NCBI RefSeq assembly: GCF_001984095.1
Contig: NZ_LYVQ01000039.1
Span: 1 to 36,117, forward strand
Direction: 5' to 3'
Origin: Pelomonas sp. KK5
Lineage (GTDB): Bacteria > Pseudomonadota > Gammaproteobacteria > Burkholderiales > Burkholderiaceae_C
DNA length: 36,117 nt
Numbering within the stretch: the stretch's first letter is position 1; every line of letters starts with the position of its first letter. Of the stretch, positions 15,880 to 23,703 are shown in pieces. A model generated the notes under the pieces. The model worked only from the letters and a program-made list of their open reading frames with translations, was not told where the DNA came from and did no database searches. Made by a program: the position numbers and the translations under genes.

Positions 15880-16127
15880 TCGGCCTCGCTGGGCGGCGCA
15901 GGCAGGCCCATCACGACGGTGATCGGCACCAGATGGTTCTCCAGCTCGATCGCCACGCAACGGTTCAGGGCCACGGCCTCGGCCAGTTCCTCGTTCGTCG
16001 CGCAGAAGTGCACCTCCTGCTGGCAGTCGGCGCAGAAGCGGATGTTCCTGTCGGTCGTGCTCGTCAGATGCTGCCAGTTGAGCTTGCAGCGGAAGGCGAA
16101 CCGGCAGTTGCGGATGGCTGGCGTCAT
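15864..16127 (-). CDS. Small Cys-rich protein, probable zinc ribbon, unknown function
   Basis: 87-residue protein. Cysteines lie at positions 8, 14, 32, 35, 42 and 57, with a CADC pair and a following HFC that look like a metal-binding knuckle; W19, the conserved-looking R30 and a VHFC strand complete the fold. No signal peptide or membrane segment is visible. The ATG at 16127-16125 overlaps the TGA of the upstream 346-aa gene (ATGA), so the two are translationally coupled. A longer in-frame opening to 16322 exists but would overlap that gene deeply and is not used. I do not recognise a characterised family. The stop lies inside the 3' end of the convergent plsC. Confidence 0.72.
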   Translation of the reverse strand: MTPAIRNCRFAFRCKLNWQHLTSTTDRNIRFCADCQQEVHFCATNEELAEAVALNRCVAIELENHLVPITVVMGLPAPPSEADQDCG

Positions 16128-17164
16128 GCGCGCTTCTCCTGCTTCTCCTGTTCTTTCGGTGGGCGCGGCAGGGCCGTGCCGGACAGTGCTTCGTACAAGT
16201 TCCAGCCTGGGCCGGACTCCTGGGCGTAGCCCGGCAGTTCGCCGAGATCTGAGGCGGCGAGCACCCAGCGCCCGAACTTCTGCCACGGGTTGCCCAACAA
16301 TTCCCGCAGGGGTGCCCCGCACGGATCGCCGTGCCCTTCGATCCAGAGGTCGCCCCAGCCCATGCCTTCTTCGTACATGAGCAGTTCGCTGCCCCAGGCG
16401 TCATTGTCGACACGCCGGTTGGCCAAGTTGCACAGGGCCAGCGCCGCGCCCGGCGAGCAGCCCTGTTCGTCAGCACGCCGCCGCTGTTCGTTGCACATCA
16501 TTCGCAGCACGCGGTAGTCGTCGCCGGGGCGGTAGCTGACCGACTCGACCGCGGGTTGGAGGAGCAGCGATGCGAGTACGCCGTAGAAGCCGGCGGCGTG
16601 CAGTTCGGGACCCGGGCCGGCGCGCAGGAAGTCCGTTTGCCGGCGGATCGTCGCGAGCGGCCGGTACTGATGGGCGTGTTGCCCGGCCTGGATACGGCGC
16701 AGTTCATGATCCATCAGTTCGTCCGATCCCGGCAGGCCGGCCTTGGCCTCATCCACAGCCTGCATCAGTCGGGCGAGGAAGGCTCGTGTGTCGGGGCCCT
16801 CCCAGCGGTCGCGCCAGGCCTCATGCTCGGCCGGCGTGTCGTCGCCGAGCCATTGGAAGTGGCGATCGAACTCATCGAAAGACAGGTGAGCTTCCTCGCC
16901 GGCCCTTGGCCGGGAGGCTTCGTGCCACCACGGGGCGAGGCGGATCGGCAGGGCGGTCATCCGCACGTCGATGTGCTCCAGCAGATCGCCGGGGCGCTGG
17001 AGGCTCATCAGCTCGAACACACGGCTGCCCCGCCGCGCTGCATCGACCAGCGCGCGCACCGGTTCGCCATCCAGCAGCACGGCAAAAGTCTGCCCGATCC
17101 GGCCTGGGCGGAGCCGACCGAGGTCCAGCTCCAGGGTCCATGAGATCGTGTCTGCTCCGATCAT
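16124..17164 (-). CDS. Uncharacterised 346-aa protein, first gene of a coupled pair
   Basis: No family is recognised. The protein appears soluble, Trp-rich and acidic-to-neutral, with no signal peptide and no convincing transmembrane helix. It ends in a charged tail (PPKEQEKQEKRA). Notable segments are DEFDRHFQWLGDD (about 90-105), a central helical part with MDHELRRIQAGQHAHQYRPL, and a C-terminal WGDLWIEGHGDPCGAPL / NPWQKFGRWVLAASDLGELPG region. The start is taken at the second ATG (17164) because AAGGAG lies 6 nt before it; an ATG at 17170 directly abuts that site. It overlaps the Cys-rich gene by 4 nt. A gene for a Hyi-type isomerase lies 78 bp upstream on the same strand. Confidence 0.75.
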   Translation of the reverse strand: MIGADTISWTLELDLGRLRPGRIGQTFAVLLDGEPVRALVDAARRGSRVFELMSLQRPGDLLEHIDVRMTALPIRLAPWWHEASRPRAGEEAHLSFDEFDRHFQWLGDDTPAEHEAWRDRWEGPDTRAFLARLMQAVDEAKAGLPGSDELMDHELRRIQAGQHAHQYRPLATIRRQTDFLRAGPGPELHAAGFYGVLASLLLQPAVESVSYRPGDDYRVLRMMCNEQRRRADEQGCSPGAALALCNLANRRVDNDAWGSELLMYEEGMGWGDLWIEGHGDPCGAPLRELLGNPWQKFGRWVLAASDLGELPGYAQESGPGWNLYEALSGTALPRPPKEQEKQEKRA

Positions 17165-17242
17165 CCGCATCTCCTTGTTGGCGATGAACTTCGACGTTAT
17201 GTGTCGGATGGCTCATGGCGCGAGCCAGTGCCGGACGGACGT

Positions 17243-18019
17243 TCAGCGCCAGCGGCTTAGCCAGCTCAGGCCCTCGGACGTGCCGGCCCGCGGCCGGTAC
17301 TCGCAGCCGACGTGGCCCGCGTAGCCCAGCTCGTCGAGCAGGGCGAGCAGGTGCTCCACCCGCAGTTCACCCTCGTCGGGCTCGTGCCGGTCCGGCACGC
17401 CGGCGAGCTGGATGTGCTCCAGCACGCCGTCGGCAAAAGCGCGGCGCAGCTTGGCGCTGAGGTCGCCTTCGCTGATCTGGTAGTGGTACCAGTCCATCTG
17501 CAGGCCGAGATTCGCAGCGCCGACTGCATGAATCAACGCCAGCGCCTGCTGGTGGCGGTGCAGGAAGTAGCCGGGCATGTCGCGGCCGTTGAGCGGTTCG
17601 ATGCAGATGCGCAGATCAGCCGCTCGCTCGCAGGCCCAGCGCAGGTTGTCCAGCCACAGCGGCGTCACGTCCTCGCGCTCGGTGCCGGGCGGCAGCACGC
17701 CGGACATCACGTGGATTCGCGGAGAGCCTAACGCCCTCGCATAGCGGATCGCCTCATCCACGCTGGCGCGGAACTCGGCCTCGCGGCCGGGCAGGCAGGC
17801 CAGGCCGCGTTCGGCGGCGTCCCAGTTGCCCGGTGGCGCGTTCAGCAGTACCAGCTGCAGCGCATGCTCGCGAAGCTTCGCTGCGATCGCCTCGGGCGGA
17901 TGCTCGTAGGGGAAGAGAAACTCGACGGCCGTGAAACCGTCGGCCGCCGCTGCCGCAAACCTGTCCAGAAAGGCATGCTCGTTGTAGAGCAGAGTCAGGT
18001 TCGCGGCGAAGCGGATCAT
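17243..18019 (-). CDS. hyi: Hydroxypyruvate isomerase family protein (Hyi/OtnI-type)
   Basis: 258-residue TIM-barrel isomerase of the AP-endonuclease-2 superfamily. The expected metal and substrate residues are present: E141 (CIEPLNGRDMPGYFL), D176 (LQMDWYHYQ), Q204 (HIQLAG) and E240 (GCEYRP). The N-terminus MIRFAANLTLLYNE is characteristic of Hyi. By family it converts hydroxypyruvate and tartronate semialdehyde in glyoxylate metabolism; the closely related OtnI acts on 2-oxo-tetronate, so the exact substrate is open. No gcl, glxR or otn partners are nearby. It lies 93 bp downstream of gpmA on the same strand and upstream of the unknown pair. Confidence 0.88.
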   Translation of the reverse strand: MIRFAANLTLLYNEHAFLDRFAAAAADGFTAVEFLFPYEHPPEAIAAKLREHALQLVLLNAPPGNWDAAERGLACLPGREAEFRASVDEAIRYARALGSPRIHVMSGVLPPGTEREDVTPLWLDNLRWACERAADLRICIEPLNGRDMPGYFLHRHQQALALIHAVGAANLGLQMDWYHYQISEGDLSAKLRRAFADGVLEHIQLAGVPDRHEPDEGELRVEHLLALLDELGYAGHVGCEYRPRAGTSEGLSWLSRWR

Positions 18020-18064
18020 GTCTGCCCCTCGGTCAAGGAGTACCTTGCCCGATCCCCCGGGGGG

Positions 18065-18105
18065 ATGCGGGCCTGCTTGGGAGCGGCCCGGCGCTCGGCC
18101 CGCAT
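18065..18105 (-). other. Nested hairpin between gpmA and the isomerase gene
   Basis: ATGCGGGC (18065-18072) pairs with GCCCGCAT (18098-18105), and inside this GAGCG (18081-18085) pairs with CGCTC (18092-18096). It begins 8 bp after the gpmA stop. No T-run follows on the minus strand, so it may be a rho-assisted end or an mRNA-stabilising structure rather than an intrinsic terminator. Confidence 0.35.
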
Positions 18106-18112
18106 GGGAGGG

Positions 18113-18856
18113 TCAGGCCTTGCCCTGGTTGGCCACCGCGGCGGCTGCCTTCGCAGCGGCCTCGGCGTCGCCGAGGTAGTAGCTCTTGATCGGCTTCAGG
18201 TTGGCGTCCAGCTCGTAGACCAGCGGGATGCCGTTCGGGATGTTGACGCCCACGATCGCGTCGTCGGCGATGTCGTCCAGGTACTTGACCAGTGCGCGGA
18301 TGCTGTTGCCGTGGGCGGCGATGACGATGCGCTTGCCGTGCTTGATCGCCGGGGCAACGATCTCGTTCCAGAAGGGCAGCACGCGTTCGACCGTGTCCTT
18401 CAGGCATTCGGTCAGCGGCACGTCTTCCGGCTTGAGCTTGGCGTAGCGCACGTCGGCGCGCTCGCTGCGCGGATCGCTGGCTTCCAGCGAGGGCGGCGGC
18501 GTGTCGTAGCTGCGGCGCCAGACCAGCACCTGCTCGTCGCCGTACTGCTTGGCCATGTCGGCCTTGTTGAGGCCCTGCAGCGCGCCGTAGTGGCGCTCGT
18601 TGAGGCGCCAGCTGTGGATCACCGGCAGCCAGGTGCGGTCCATCTGGTCCAGCGCATGCCACAGGGTCCAGACCGCGCGCTTGAGCACCGAGGTGTAGGC
18701 CAGGTCGAAGTCCAGGCCGCTCTCCTTCAGCAGCCGGCCGGCCTGCTTCGCCTGCTCGACGCCGGTGGGCGTGAGCTCGACGTCGGTCCAGCCGGTGAAG
18801 CGGTTCTCGAGGTTCCAGGTCGATTCGCCATGGCGAATGAGCACGAGTTTGTACAT
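18113..18856 (-). CDS. gpmA: 2,3-bisphosphoglycerate-dependent phosphoglycerate mutase
   Basis: 247-residue glycolytic enzyme interconverting 3- and 2-phosphoglycerate. The phospho-His is H9 in [10 protein letters not shown]; the second active-site His is H182 ([11 protein letters not shown]), and the proton donor E87 lies in [14 protein letters not shown]. The C-terminal tail ends Ala/Lys-rich. Length is normal for dPGM. The ATG at 18856 has no clear Shine-Dalgarno sequence. It diverges from the rhodanese gene across 85 bp; TAGAAT on the minus strand (18893-18888) is a possible -10. Confidence 0.96.
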   Translation of the reverse strand: MYKLVLIRHGESTWNLENRFTGWTDVELTPTGVEQAKQAGRLLKESGLDFDLAYTSVLKRAVWTLWHALDQMDRTWLPVIHSWRLNERHYGALQGLNKADMAKQYGDEQVLVWRRSYDTPPPSLEASDPRSERADVRYAKLKPEDVPLTECLKDTVERVLPFWNEIVAPAIKHGKRIVIAAHGNSIRALVKYLDDIADDAIVGVNIPNGIPLVYELDANLKPIKSYYLGDAEAAAKAAAAVANQGKA

Positions 18857-18906
18857 GGAGGGCGGGTCTCAGGATGGGGTTGCGGCGATTCTATCGACGC
18901 CCTTTC

Positions 18907-18912
18907 TATAAT
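18907..18912 (+). promoter_or_regulatory. -10 box of the rhodanese-grxC operon
   Basis: A perfect TATAAT lies 29 nt before the TTG start of the rhodanese gene. The best upstream TTG-type hexamer (TTGCGG, 18880-18885) is 21 bp away, too far for a standard spacer, so the -35 is unclear. Confidence 0.5.
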
Positions 18913-18941
18913 CCGCCCCTTTCACCTATCGGACGCAGCTC

Positions 18942-19349
18942 TTGAATTTCCTGATCGAAAACTGGATTCCGCTGGTCGCCGCCCTCGTTTCCGGTGGCTT
19001 GCTGCTGTGGCCCGTGGTGTCTCGCGGTACGGCCGGCCCGGGCGTGGACACGGCCGAGGCCGTGCGCCTGATGAACCGCGAGAAGGCCGTGCTGATCGAC
19101 GTGCGCGAGGCCGAGGAATACGCAGGCGGCCATGTCGCCGGCTCGCGCAACATTCCCTTAGCAGCTTTGGAAGGCTCGAAGTCGCTGCCCAGCAACAAGA
19201 CCCTGCCCATCGTGCTGGTGTGCCAGACCGGCGCACGCGCCGGCCGCGCCGCTGGCATCCTGCGCAAGCTGGGCTACGAGAGCGTCCAGTCCCTGGCCGG
19301 CGGGTTCAATGCCTGGCGGGAGGCAAATTTGCCTGTCCAGAAGAACTGA
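18942..19349 (+). CDS. Membrane-anchored rhodanese-like protein
   Basis: 135-residue protein with an N-terminal transmembrane helix (about residues 8-26, WIPLVAALVSGGLLLWPVV) and a single rhodanese domain. The domain carries VLIDVREAEEYAGGHVAGSRNIPL and the active-site loop starting at C94 (CQTGARAG), then LAGGFNAW. Such domains carry sulfur as a persulfide. The start is TTG at 18942; no ATG precedes the hydrophobic segment. A glutaredoxin and secB follow, an order well kept in Burkholderiales. With one helix, the domain side is probably cytoplasmic but this is not certain. Confidence 0.9.
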   Translation: MNFLIENWIPLVAALVSGGLLLWPVVSRGTAGPGVDTAEAVRLMNREKAVLIDVREAEEYAGGHVAGSRNIPLAALEGSKSLPSNKTLPIVLVCQTGARAGRAAGILRKLGYESVQSLAGGFNAWREANLPVQKN

Positions 19350-19367
19350 ATGGATTGAGCCTGATCT

Positions 19368-19634
19368 ATGCAAGCCGTGAAGATGTACACCACCCTGGTC
19401 TGCCCCTACTGCATCCGGGCCAAGAGCCTGCTGAAGCAGCGTGGCGTGCAGGCGATCGACGAGGTCCGCGTGGACCTGAACCCGACCGAGCGCGACGCGA
19501 TGATCGCGCAGACGGGGCGTCGCACGGTGCCGCAGATCTTCATCGGCGAGACCCACGTGGGCGGCTGCGACGAACTGATCGCGCTGGACCAGCGCGGCGG
19601 GCTGAAGCCCCTGCTTGAGGGCGCTTCCGCCTGA
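19368..19634 (+). CDS. grxC: Glutaredoxin 3
   Basis: 88-residue thioredoxin-fold oxidoreductase with dithiol active site CPYC (C12, C15). The glutathione-binding TVPQIFIG (cis-Pro) and GGCDEL motifs follow at the expected spacing. Length is normal for Grx3. It reduces disulfides and glutathionylated proteins in the cytosol using glutathione. It starts 18 bp after the rhodanese stop, probably in the same transcript. Confidence 0.95.
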   Translation: MQAVKMYTTLVCPYCIRAKSLLKQRGVQAIDEVRVDLNPTERDAMIAQTGRRTVPQIFIGETHVGGCDELIALDQRGGLKPLLEGASA

Positions 19635-19679
19635 AACAAGGCCGGGCAAGTCCCCACGCAGCCGTCACAGACGCTGCGC

Positions 19680-19685
19680 CATAAT
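19680..19685 (+). promoter_or_regulatory. Candidate -10 box for secB
   Basis: CATAAT in the 121-bp grxC-secB gap, 70 nt before the secB ATG. No clear -35 is visible. The gap suggests secB may have its own start of transcription as well as read-through from grxC. Confidence 0.35.
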
Positions 19686-19755
19686 CGCCCCAAGCCGCCC
19701 GCAGCGAGCACCGCTGACGGGCGTTTCTTTCGAATATTCCGCTTTTCTCATTGCC

Positions 19756-20217
19756 ATGGCCGACGAAACCAACGCCCCCGTGTTCCAGATCCAGCGCATG
19801 TACCTGAAGGACCTGTCGCTGGAGCAGCCCAATGCCCCGGGCATCCTGCTGGAACAGACCCAGCCGAAGGTGGACATCAACCTGTCGCTGGGCGCCGAGT
19901 CGATCGCAGACGGCATGTACGAGGTGACCGTCACCGCCACCGTCGCCACCACGGTCGGCGACAAGACGCTGTTCCTGATCGAGGCCAAGCAGGCCGGCAT
20001 CTTCGAGATCCGCAACGTGCCGCAGGAACAGACCGAGGGCATCCTGTCCATCGTCTGCCCGCAGATGATCTACCCCTACCTGCGTGCCATCGTCTCCGAC
20101 GTCTGCACCCGCGCCGGCTTCCCGCCGGTGATCCTGACCGAAGTGAACTTCCAGGCCATGTTCGAGGCGCGCCAGGCGCAGATCGAGCAGCAGGGCGGCA
20201 GCGCCGCGGTCAACTGA
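19756..20217 (+). CDS. secB: Protein-export chaperone SecB
   Basis: 153-residue cytosolic chaperone that holds precursor proteins unfolded and hands them to SecA. The family pattern is clear: [54 protein letters not shown], then [37 protein letters not shown]. The ATG at 19756 gives the conserved [13 protein letters not shown] start; a longer in-frame opening upstream is not used. The glutaredoxin gene lies upstream, gpsA downstream beyond a terminator. Confidence 0.97.
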   Translation: MADETNAPVFQIQRMYLKDLSLEQPNAPGILLEQTQPKVDINLSLGAESIADGMYEVTVTATVATTVGDKTLFLIEAKQAGIFEIRNVPQEQTEGILSIVCPQMIYPYLRAIVSDVCTRAGFPPVILTEVNFQAMFEARQAQIEQQGGSAAVN

Positions 20218-20237
20218 TCGTTGCTTTCCTCTGAACG

Positions 20238-20274
20238 CGCCTCGCTGCGATGATGCAGCGAGGCGTTTCACTTT
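20238..20274 (+). terminator. Intrinsic terminator after secB
   Basis: CGCCTCGCTGC (20238-20248) and GCAGCGAGGCG (20255-20265) make a perfect 11-bp stem with a GATGAT loop, followed by TTTCACTTTT. It lies between secB and gpsA, so gpsA probably starts from its own promoter or by partial read-through. Confidence 0.85.
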
Positions 20275-20281
20275 TCGAGCC

Positions 20282-21277
20282 ATGAAGATCAGCATATTGG
20301 GCGCCGGCGCCTGGGGAACCGCGCTGGCGGTGCAGGCCGCGGCGCGGCACGAGGCGCTGCTGTGGGCGCGCGATGCGGCGGCCGTCGCGGAGATGGCCGC
20401 CACGCGGCGCAATGCGCGCTATCTGCCTGACGCGGAGCTGCCGTCGAACCTGGCCGTCAGCGCCGACCTCCAGGCGGCGATCGAACACGGGCGCGAGGGC
20501 CTGATCGTCGTCGCCACGCCGATGGCGGCGCTGCGCTCGATGCTGGCGCTGCTGCCGGACGGCGCCTCCGTGCTGTGGCTGTGCAAGGGCTTCGAGGCCG
20601 GCACAGGGTTGCTGGGCCACGAGATCGCCCGCGAGGTGCAGCCGCGGCTGCGGGCGGGCATCCTGTCCGGCCCGAGCTTCGCGCAGGAAGTCGCCGCGGG
20701 CCTGCCGACCGCGCTGGTCGCGGCCAGCGAGGACGAGGCGCTGACGCAGGCGGCCGTCGCGGCCTTCCACGGCGACAGGCTGCGCGTCTACACCTCGGCC
20801 GACCCGGTCGGCGTCGAGGTGGGCGGTGCGGTGAAGAACGTGATGGCGATCGCCGTCGGCGCGTCGGACGGCCTGAAGGCCGGCCTCAACGCCCGCGCCG
20901 CGCTGATCACCCGCGGCCTGGCCGAGATGCTGAGGCTGGGCCTGGCGCTGGGCGCGCGGGCGGAGACCTTCATGGGCCTGTCCGGCATGGGCGACCTGGT
21001 GCTGACCGCCACCGGCGACCTCTCGCGCAACCGACGCGTCGGCATGCTGCTGGCCGACGGCAAGGCGCTGCCGCAGATCCTTGCGGAACTCGGCCATGTG
21101 GCGGAAGGCGTCTACAGCGCACCGACGGTGCTGGCGCGGGCGCGGGAGCGCGGCGTCGAGATGCCGATCACTGAAGCCGTGGTGGCGGTGCTGGAAGGCC
21201 GGCTTGGCGCGGCCGACGCGGTCGACCTGCTGATGGGTCGCCAGGCCAGGCCGGAAGCTCAGCTGCCGCCGGCGTAA
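20282..21277 (+). CDS. gpsA: NAD(P)-dependent glycerol-3-phosphate dehydrogenase
   Basis: 331-residue cytosolic enzyme reducing dihydroxyacetone phosphate to sn-glycerol-3-phosphate for phospholipid synthesis. The dinucleotide motif GAGAWG is at residues 7-12, catalytic Lys K185 lies in [11 protein letters not shown], and [10 protein letters not shown] and [22 protein letters not shown] are family signatures. Length is normal. The ATG at 20282 lies just past the secB terminator without a clear ribosome binding site. Its 3' end overlaps the convergent trmL by 19 bp. Confidence 0.96.
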   Translation: MKISILGAGAWGTALAVQAAARHEALLWARDAAAVAEMAATRRNARYLPDAELPSNLAVSADLQAAIEHGREGLIVVATPMAALRSMLALLPDGASVLWLCKGFEAGTGLLGHEIAREVQPRLRAGILSGPSFAQEVAAGLPTALVAASEDEALTQAAVAAFHGDRLRVYTSADPVGVEVGGAVKNVMAIAVGASDGLKAGLNARAALITRGLAEMLRLGLALGARAETFMGLSGMGDLVLTATGDLSRNRRVGMLLADGKALPQILAELGHVAEGVYSAPTVLARARERGVEMPITEAVVAVLEGRLGAADAVDLLMGRQARPEAQLPPA

Positions 21278-21732
21278 TCGTTCTGGCGCCAGGCCTCGAA
21301 GACGGCGACGGCCACGCTGTTGCTCAGGTTGAGGCTGCGCTGCCCGGGCCGCATCGGCAGGCGCACGCGCTGCGCCGGCGGGAAGAAGCCGTCGCGCAGG
21401 TCCGGCGGCAGGCCCGCGGTCTCCGAGCCGAAGACGAAGAAGTCGCCGGCCTGGTAGCGCGTGGCGCCGAAGGGCTGGCTGCCCTTGGTGGTGAAGGCGA
21501 ACATGCGCGCGGGGTCGGGCCTTGCCTCGGCCATGAAGGCGGCCCAGTCGGCATGGCGCTTGACGGCGGCGTACTCGTGATAGTCGAGCCCGGCGCGCTG
21601 CAGCAGCTTGTCTTCCATCGAGAAGCCCAGCGGTTCGATCAGGTGCAGGGTGCAGCCGGTGTTGGCGGCCAGGCGGATCACGTTGCCGGTGTTCGGCGGG
21701 ATCTCCGGCTGGACCAGGACGATGTGGAACAT
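21259..21732 (-). CDS. trmL: tRNA (cytidine(34)-2'-O)-methyltransferase TrmL
   Basis: 157-residue SPOUT-class methyltransferase that by family modifies the wobble ribose of two tRNA-Leu species. Signatures are [22 protein letters not shown] (motif 1), [11 protein letters not shown] (motif 2) and [19 protein letters not shown] (motif 3), which form the SAM-binding trefoil knot. Length is normal. It is convergent with gpsA and overlaps it by 19 bp; comF lies 41 bp upstream on the same strand. Confidence 0.95.
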   Translation of the reverse strand: MFHIVLVQPEIPPNTGNVIRLAANTGCTLHLIEPLGFSMEDKLLQRAGLDYHEYAAVKRHADWAAFMAEARPDPARMFAFTTKGSQPFGATRYQAGDFFVFGSETAGLPPDLRDGFFPPAQRVRLPMRPGQRSLNLSNSVAVAVFEAWRQNDYAGGS

Positions 21733-21773
21733 GCAGCGGTCAGTGCAGATAGCGGGTTATTCGAGCGGACTGC

Positions 21774-22517
21774 TCAATCGGGCGTTCGGGCGACCACCCA
21801 GGCCTGCACGTCCACCGCGCCGGCCTGGCGCAGCACGCGGGCGCATTCGAACAGCGTGGCGCCGCTGGTCATCACGTCGTCCAGCAGGGCGACGTGGCAG
21901 CCGCGCAGGTCGCGCAGCTTGCGCGGCTCGATGGCGAAGGCGCCCTTGACGTTGGCGGCCCGCTCCTTCAGCGGCAGCTGGGCCTGCTGCGAAGTATCGC
22001 GCACGCGCAGCAGCAGTTCGCCGTCGCAGCGCAGCTTGCGCCGGCGGGCCAGTGCGCGGGCCAGTTCCCAGCTCTGGTTGTAGCCGCGCTCGCGCTGGCG
22101 CTGCACGGTCAGCGGCACCGGCAGCAGCCAGTCCGGCGCCTCGGCCTCGGCGATCGACAGCGCCTGGTTCAGCCGCTCCAGCAGCGTCTCGCGCAGGTCG
22201 ATCGCCTGGTGGAACTTGTAGTGCTGCAGCAGGCCGTCCCAGGGGAAGGCGTAGTCCAGCGCCGCGATCGTGCGAGACAGCGGCGGCGGGTTGCGCAGGC
22301 AGGCGCCGCACTTGGGCTCGCGGTGGCCGATGCGCTCCAGCGGCAGCCGCGCGGCGCAGGTCCAGCAGCGCGGGGCGGGGCGGGCATAGCGCATCAGGCA
22401 GTCGGTGCAGACGCGCTGGTCAGACCAGTTGCGGCAGACCGAGCACTGGCCCGGACAGCGGAGCAACACCCGTTCGACGAGACCGGGTTTGGCGGAACTC
22501 AGGGTTCTTACCGACAT
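21774..22517 (-). CDS. comF: ComF-family phosphoribosyltransferase-like protein
   Basis: 247-residue protein. The N-terminal third carries a Cys-rich zinc-binding region (CPGQCSVC, VCTDC, CWTC, CGAC). The C-terminal part is a type I phosphoribosyltransferase fold with PRPP loop VALLDDVMTSGATLFE (D213, D214). QRQRERGYNQSWELARALAR is the usual ComF segment. In competent bacteria ComF helps DNA uptake, and its enzymatic activity is not established. The presence of type IV pilus signalling genes elsewhere in the window fits competence but does not prove it. It starts at 22517, only 21 bp from the divergent methyltransferase-like gene; TATATT (22528-22523, minus) is a possible -10. Confidence 0.9.
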   Translation of the reverse strand: MSVRTLSSAKPGLVERVLLRCPGQCSVCRNWSDQRVCTDCLMRYARPAPRCWTCAARLPLERIGHREPKCGACLRNPPPLSRTIAALDYAFPWDGLLQHYKFHQAIDLRETLLERLNQALSIAEAEAPDWLLPVPLTVQRQRERGYNQSWELARALARRRKLRCDGELLLRVRDTSQQAQLPLKERAANVKGAFAIEPRKLRDLRGCHVALLDDVMTSGATLFECARVLRQAGAVDVQAWVVARTPD

Positions 22518-22522
22518 GCGTC

Positions 22523-22530
22523 AATATACT
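22523..22530. promoter_or_regulatory. Shared AT-rich core of divergent comF and methyltransferase promoters
   Basis: AATATACT reads as TATACT (22525-22530) on the plus strand, 8 nt before the ATG at 22539. It reads as TATATT (22528-22523) on the minus strand, 5 nt before the comF ATG. The two -10 boxes share bases, so the promoters are mutually exclusive at any instant, and both transcripts would be leaderless or nearly so. Confidence 0.45.
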
Positions 22531-22538
22531 GCCGCCCC

Positions 22539-23456
22539 ATGTCGGAAAGCATCATTGGTCGGGAGGAATCCCGCCCGCAGCACCTGGATACCCCTGCGGT
22601 CCTGCGCCACGCGCGGCGGCTGGCAGCCGCGCCCTCGGGCCCCTGGCTGCACGCCGAGGTGGCGCAGCGCATGGCCGAGCGCCTGGCCATCGTCAAGCGC
22701 CAGCCCGCGCGCTGGCTGCAGTGGTCGGCCTTCATCGGCAACAGCGGGGCCGCGCTGGCCGAAGCCTACAAAGGCTCAAGCCAGCTGTGGGTGGAGCCCA
22801 CGGCCGAACTGCTGGCGCGCAGCGCCGCAGCGGCGCGCGGCGGCTGGCTGCAGCGGCTGACCGGCGGCTCGAAGATCGCGGCCGCCGCACCGGCCGACGT
22901 GGCGCCAGGCCAGTTCGAGCTGCTCTGGGCCAATATGGCGCTGCATGCCCATGTCGACCTGCCGGCGCTGCTGGCGCAGTGGCAGCAGGCGTTGGCGGTG
23001 GACGGCTTCGTGATGTTCTCCTGCCTCGGCCCGGACAGCTTCGTCGAGCTGCGGCCGCTGTTCGCACGCCACGGCTGGGGGCGCACTGCGCCCGAGTGGT
23101 GGGATATGCACGACATCGGCGACCTGGTGGTGGGGGCGGGTTTTGCGGATCCGGTGATGGACCAGGAGCGCATCGAGCTGACCTGGACCGAGCCGCAGAA
23201 GCTGCTCGACGACCTGCGCGAACTGGGCGGCAACGTGGCGCCCGACCGCTTCACCGGCCTGCGCACGCCGCGCTGGAAGAAAGCCCTGCTGCAGGCGCTG
23301 GACCGCGAGCTGCGCGGACCCGACGGCCGCCTGCGCCTGACCCTGGAAATCGTCTACGGCCATGCCTTCAAGGCGGCGCCGAAACTGCGTGTCGACGCCG
23401 AGACCCGGGTCTCGCTGGAGCAGATGCGCGAAATGGTCCGCCGATCAAGTCAGTGA
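22539..23456 (+). CDS. BioC-like methyltransferase-fold protein
   Basis: 305-residue protein with a BioC-like layout: an N-terminal helical segment, then a Rossmann-like core ending in FELLWANMALHAHVDLPALLAQWQQALAVDGFVMFSCLGPDSFVELR. That stretch matches the post-motif part of malonyl-ACP O-methyltransferases. The SAM-binding motif I region (about residues 59-73, WLQWSAFIGNSGAAL) lacks the usual acidic residue and GxGxG. BioC methylates malonyl-ACP at the start of biotin synthesis; whether this protein binds SAM is uncertain. It lies between comF and the cox genes, a position shared in related genomes. No other bio genes are nearby. Confidence 0.7.
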   Translation: MSESIIGREESRPQHLDTPAVLRHARRLAAAPSGPWLHAEVAQRMAERLAIVKRQPARWLQWSAFIGNSGAALAEAYKGSSQLWVEPTAELLARSAAAARGGWLQRLTGGSKIAAAAPADVAPGQFELLWANMALHAHVDLPALLAQWQQALAVDGFVMFSCLGPDSFVELRPLFARHGWGRTAPEWWDMHDIGDLVVGAGFADPVMDQERIELTWTEPQKLLDDLRELGGNVAPDRFTGLRTPRWKKALLQALDRELRGPDGRLRLTLEIVYGHAFKAAPKLRVDAETRVSLEQMREMVRRSSQ

Positions 23457-23637
23457 ACACCCGGGGGTCAAAGTCTGTGCACCGAACCGGGACCGTCAAA
23501 GTGCTGGGCTAAACTCGGCGGTCGACTGAAGACGATGGCCTCGCGCGGGCCTTTCGTTTCCCTGGGAGAGCTGTCAGCTTCAGGGGTCGCGATCCAGGCC
23601 GGAGAGCCGGGCGCCGTCGATGGAATTCGAAGAATGT

Positions 23638-23666
23638 TGCGGCAGAGAACCCCAGTTCCTGCCGCA
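23638..23666 (+). promoter_or_regulatory. Strong hairpin in the coxB leader
   Basis: TGCGGCAG (23638-23645) pairs with CTGCCGCA (23659-23666), and inside, after one bulged A, GAAC (23647-23650) pairs with GTTC (23655-23658) around a CCCA loop. It sits 37 nt before the coxB ATG in a 247-bp intergenic region. No T-run follows, so a terminator for the upstream gene is unlikely; an mRNA leader structure is the simplest reading. Upstream, TAAACT (23510-23515) is a weak -10 candidate. Confidence 0.4.
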
Positions 23667-23703
23667 TTGTTCGTGGCTTGAATTTGAAACAGAAGTGACG
23701 ACC

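Noticed and set aside
15864-16322. Longer version (152 aa) of the small Cys-rich protein
   Set aside because: It would overlap the upstream 346-aa gene by about 200 bp. The internal ATG at 16127 forms a clean ATGA overlap and starts at the plausible MTPAIRNC N-terminus.
18052-18066. ATCCCCC/GGGGGAT palindrome after gpmA
   Set aside because: The arms abut with essentially no loop and there is no T-run; it is probably composition-driven, and the larger nested hairpin next to it is the better candidate.
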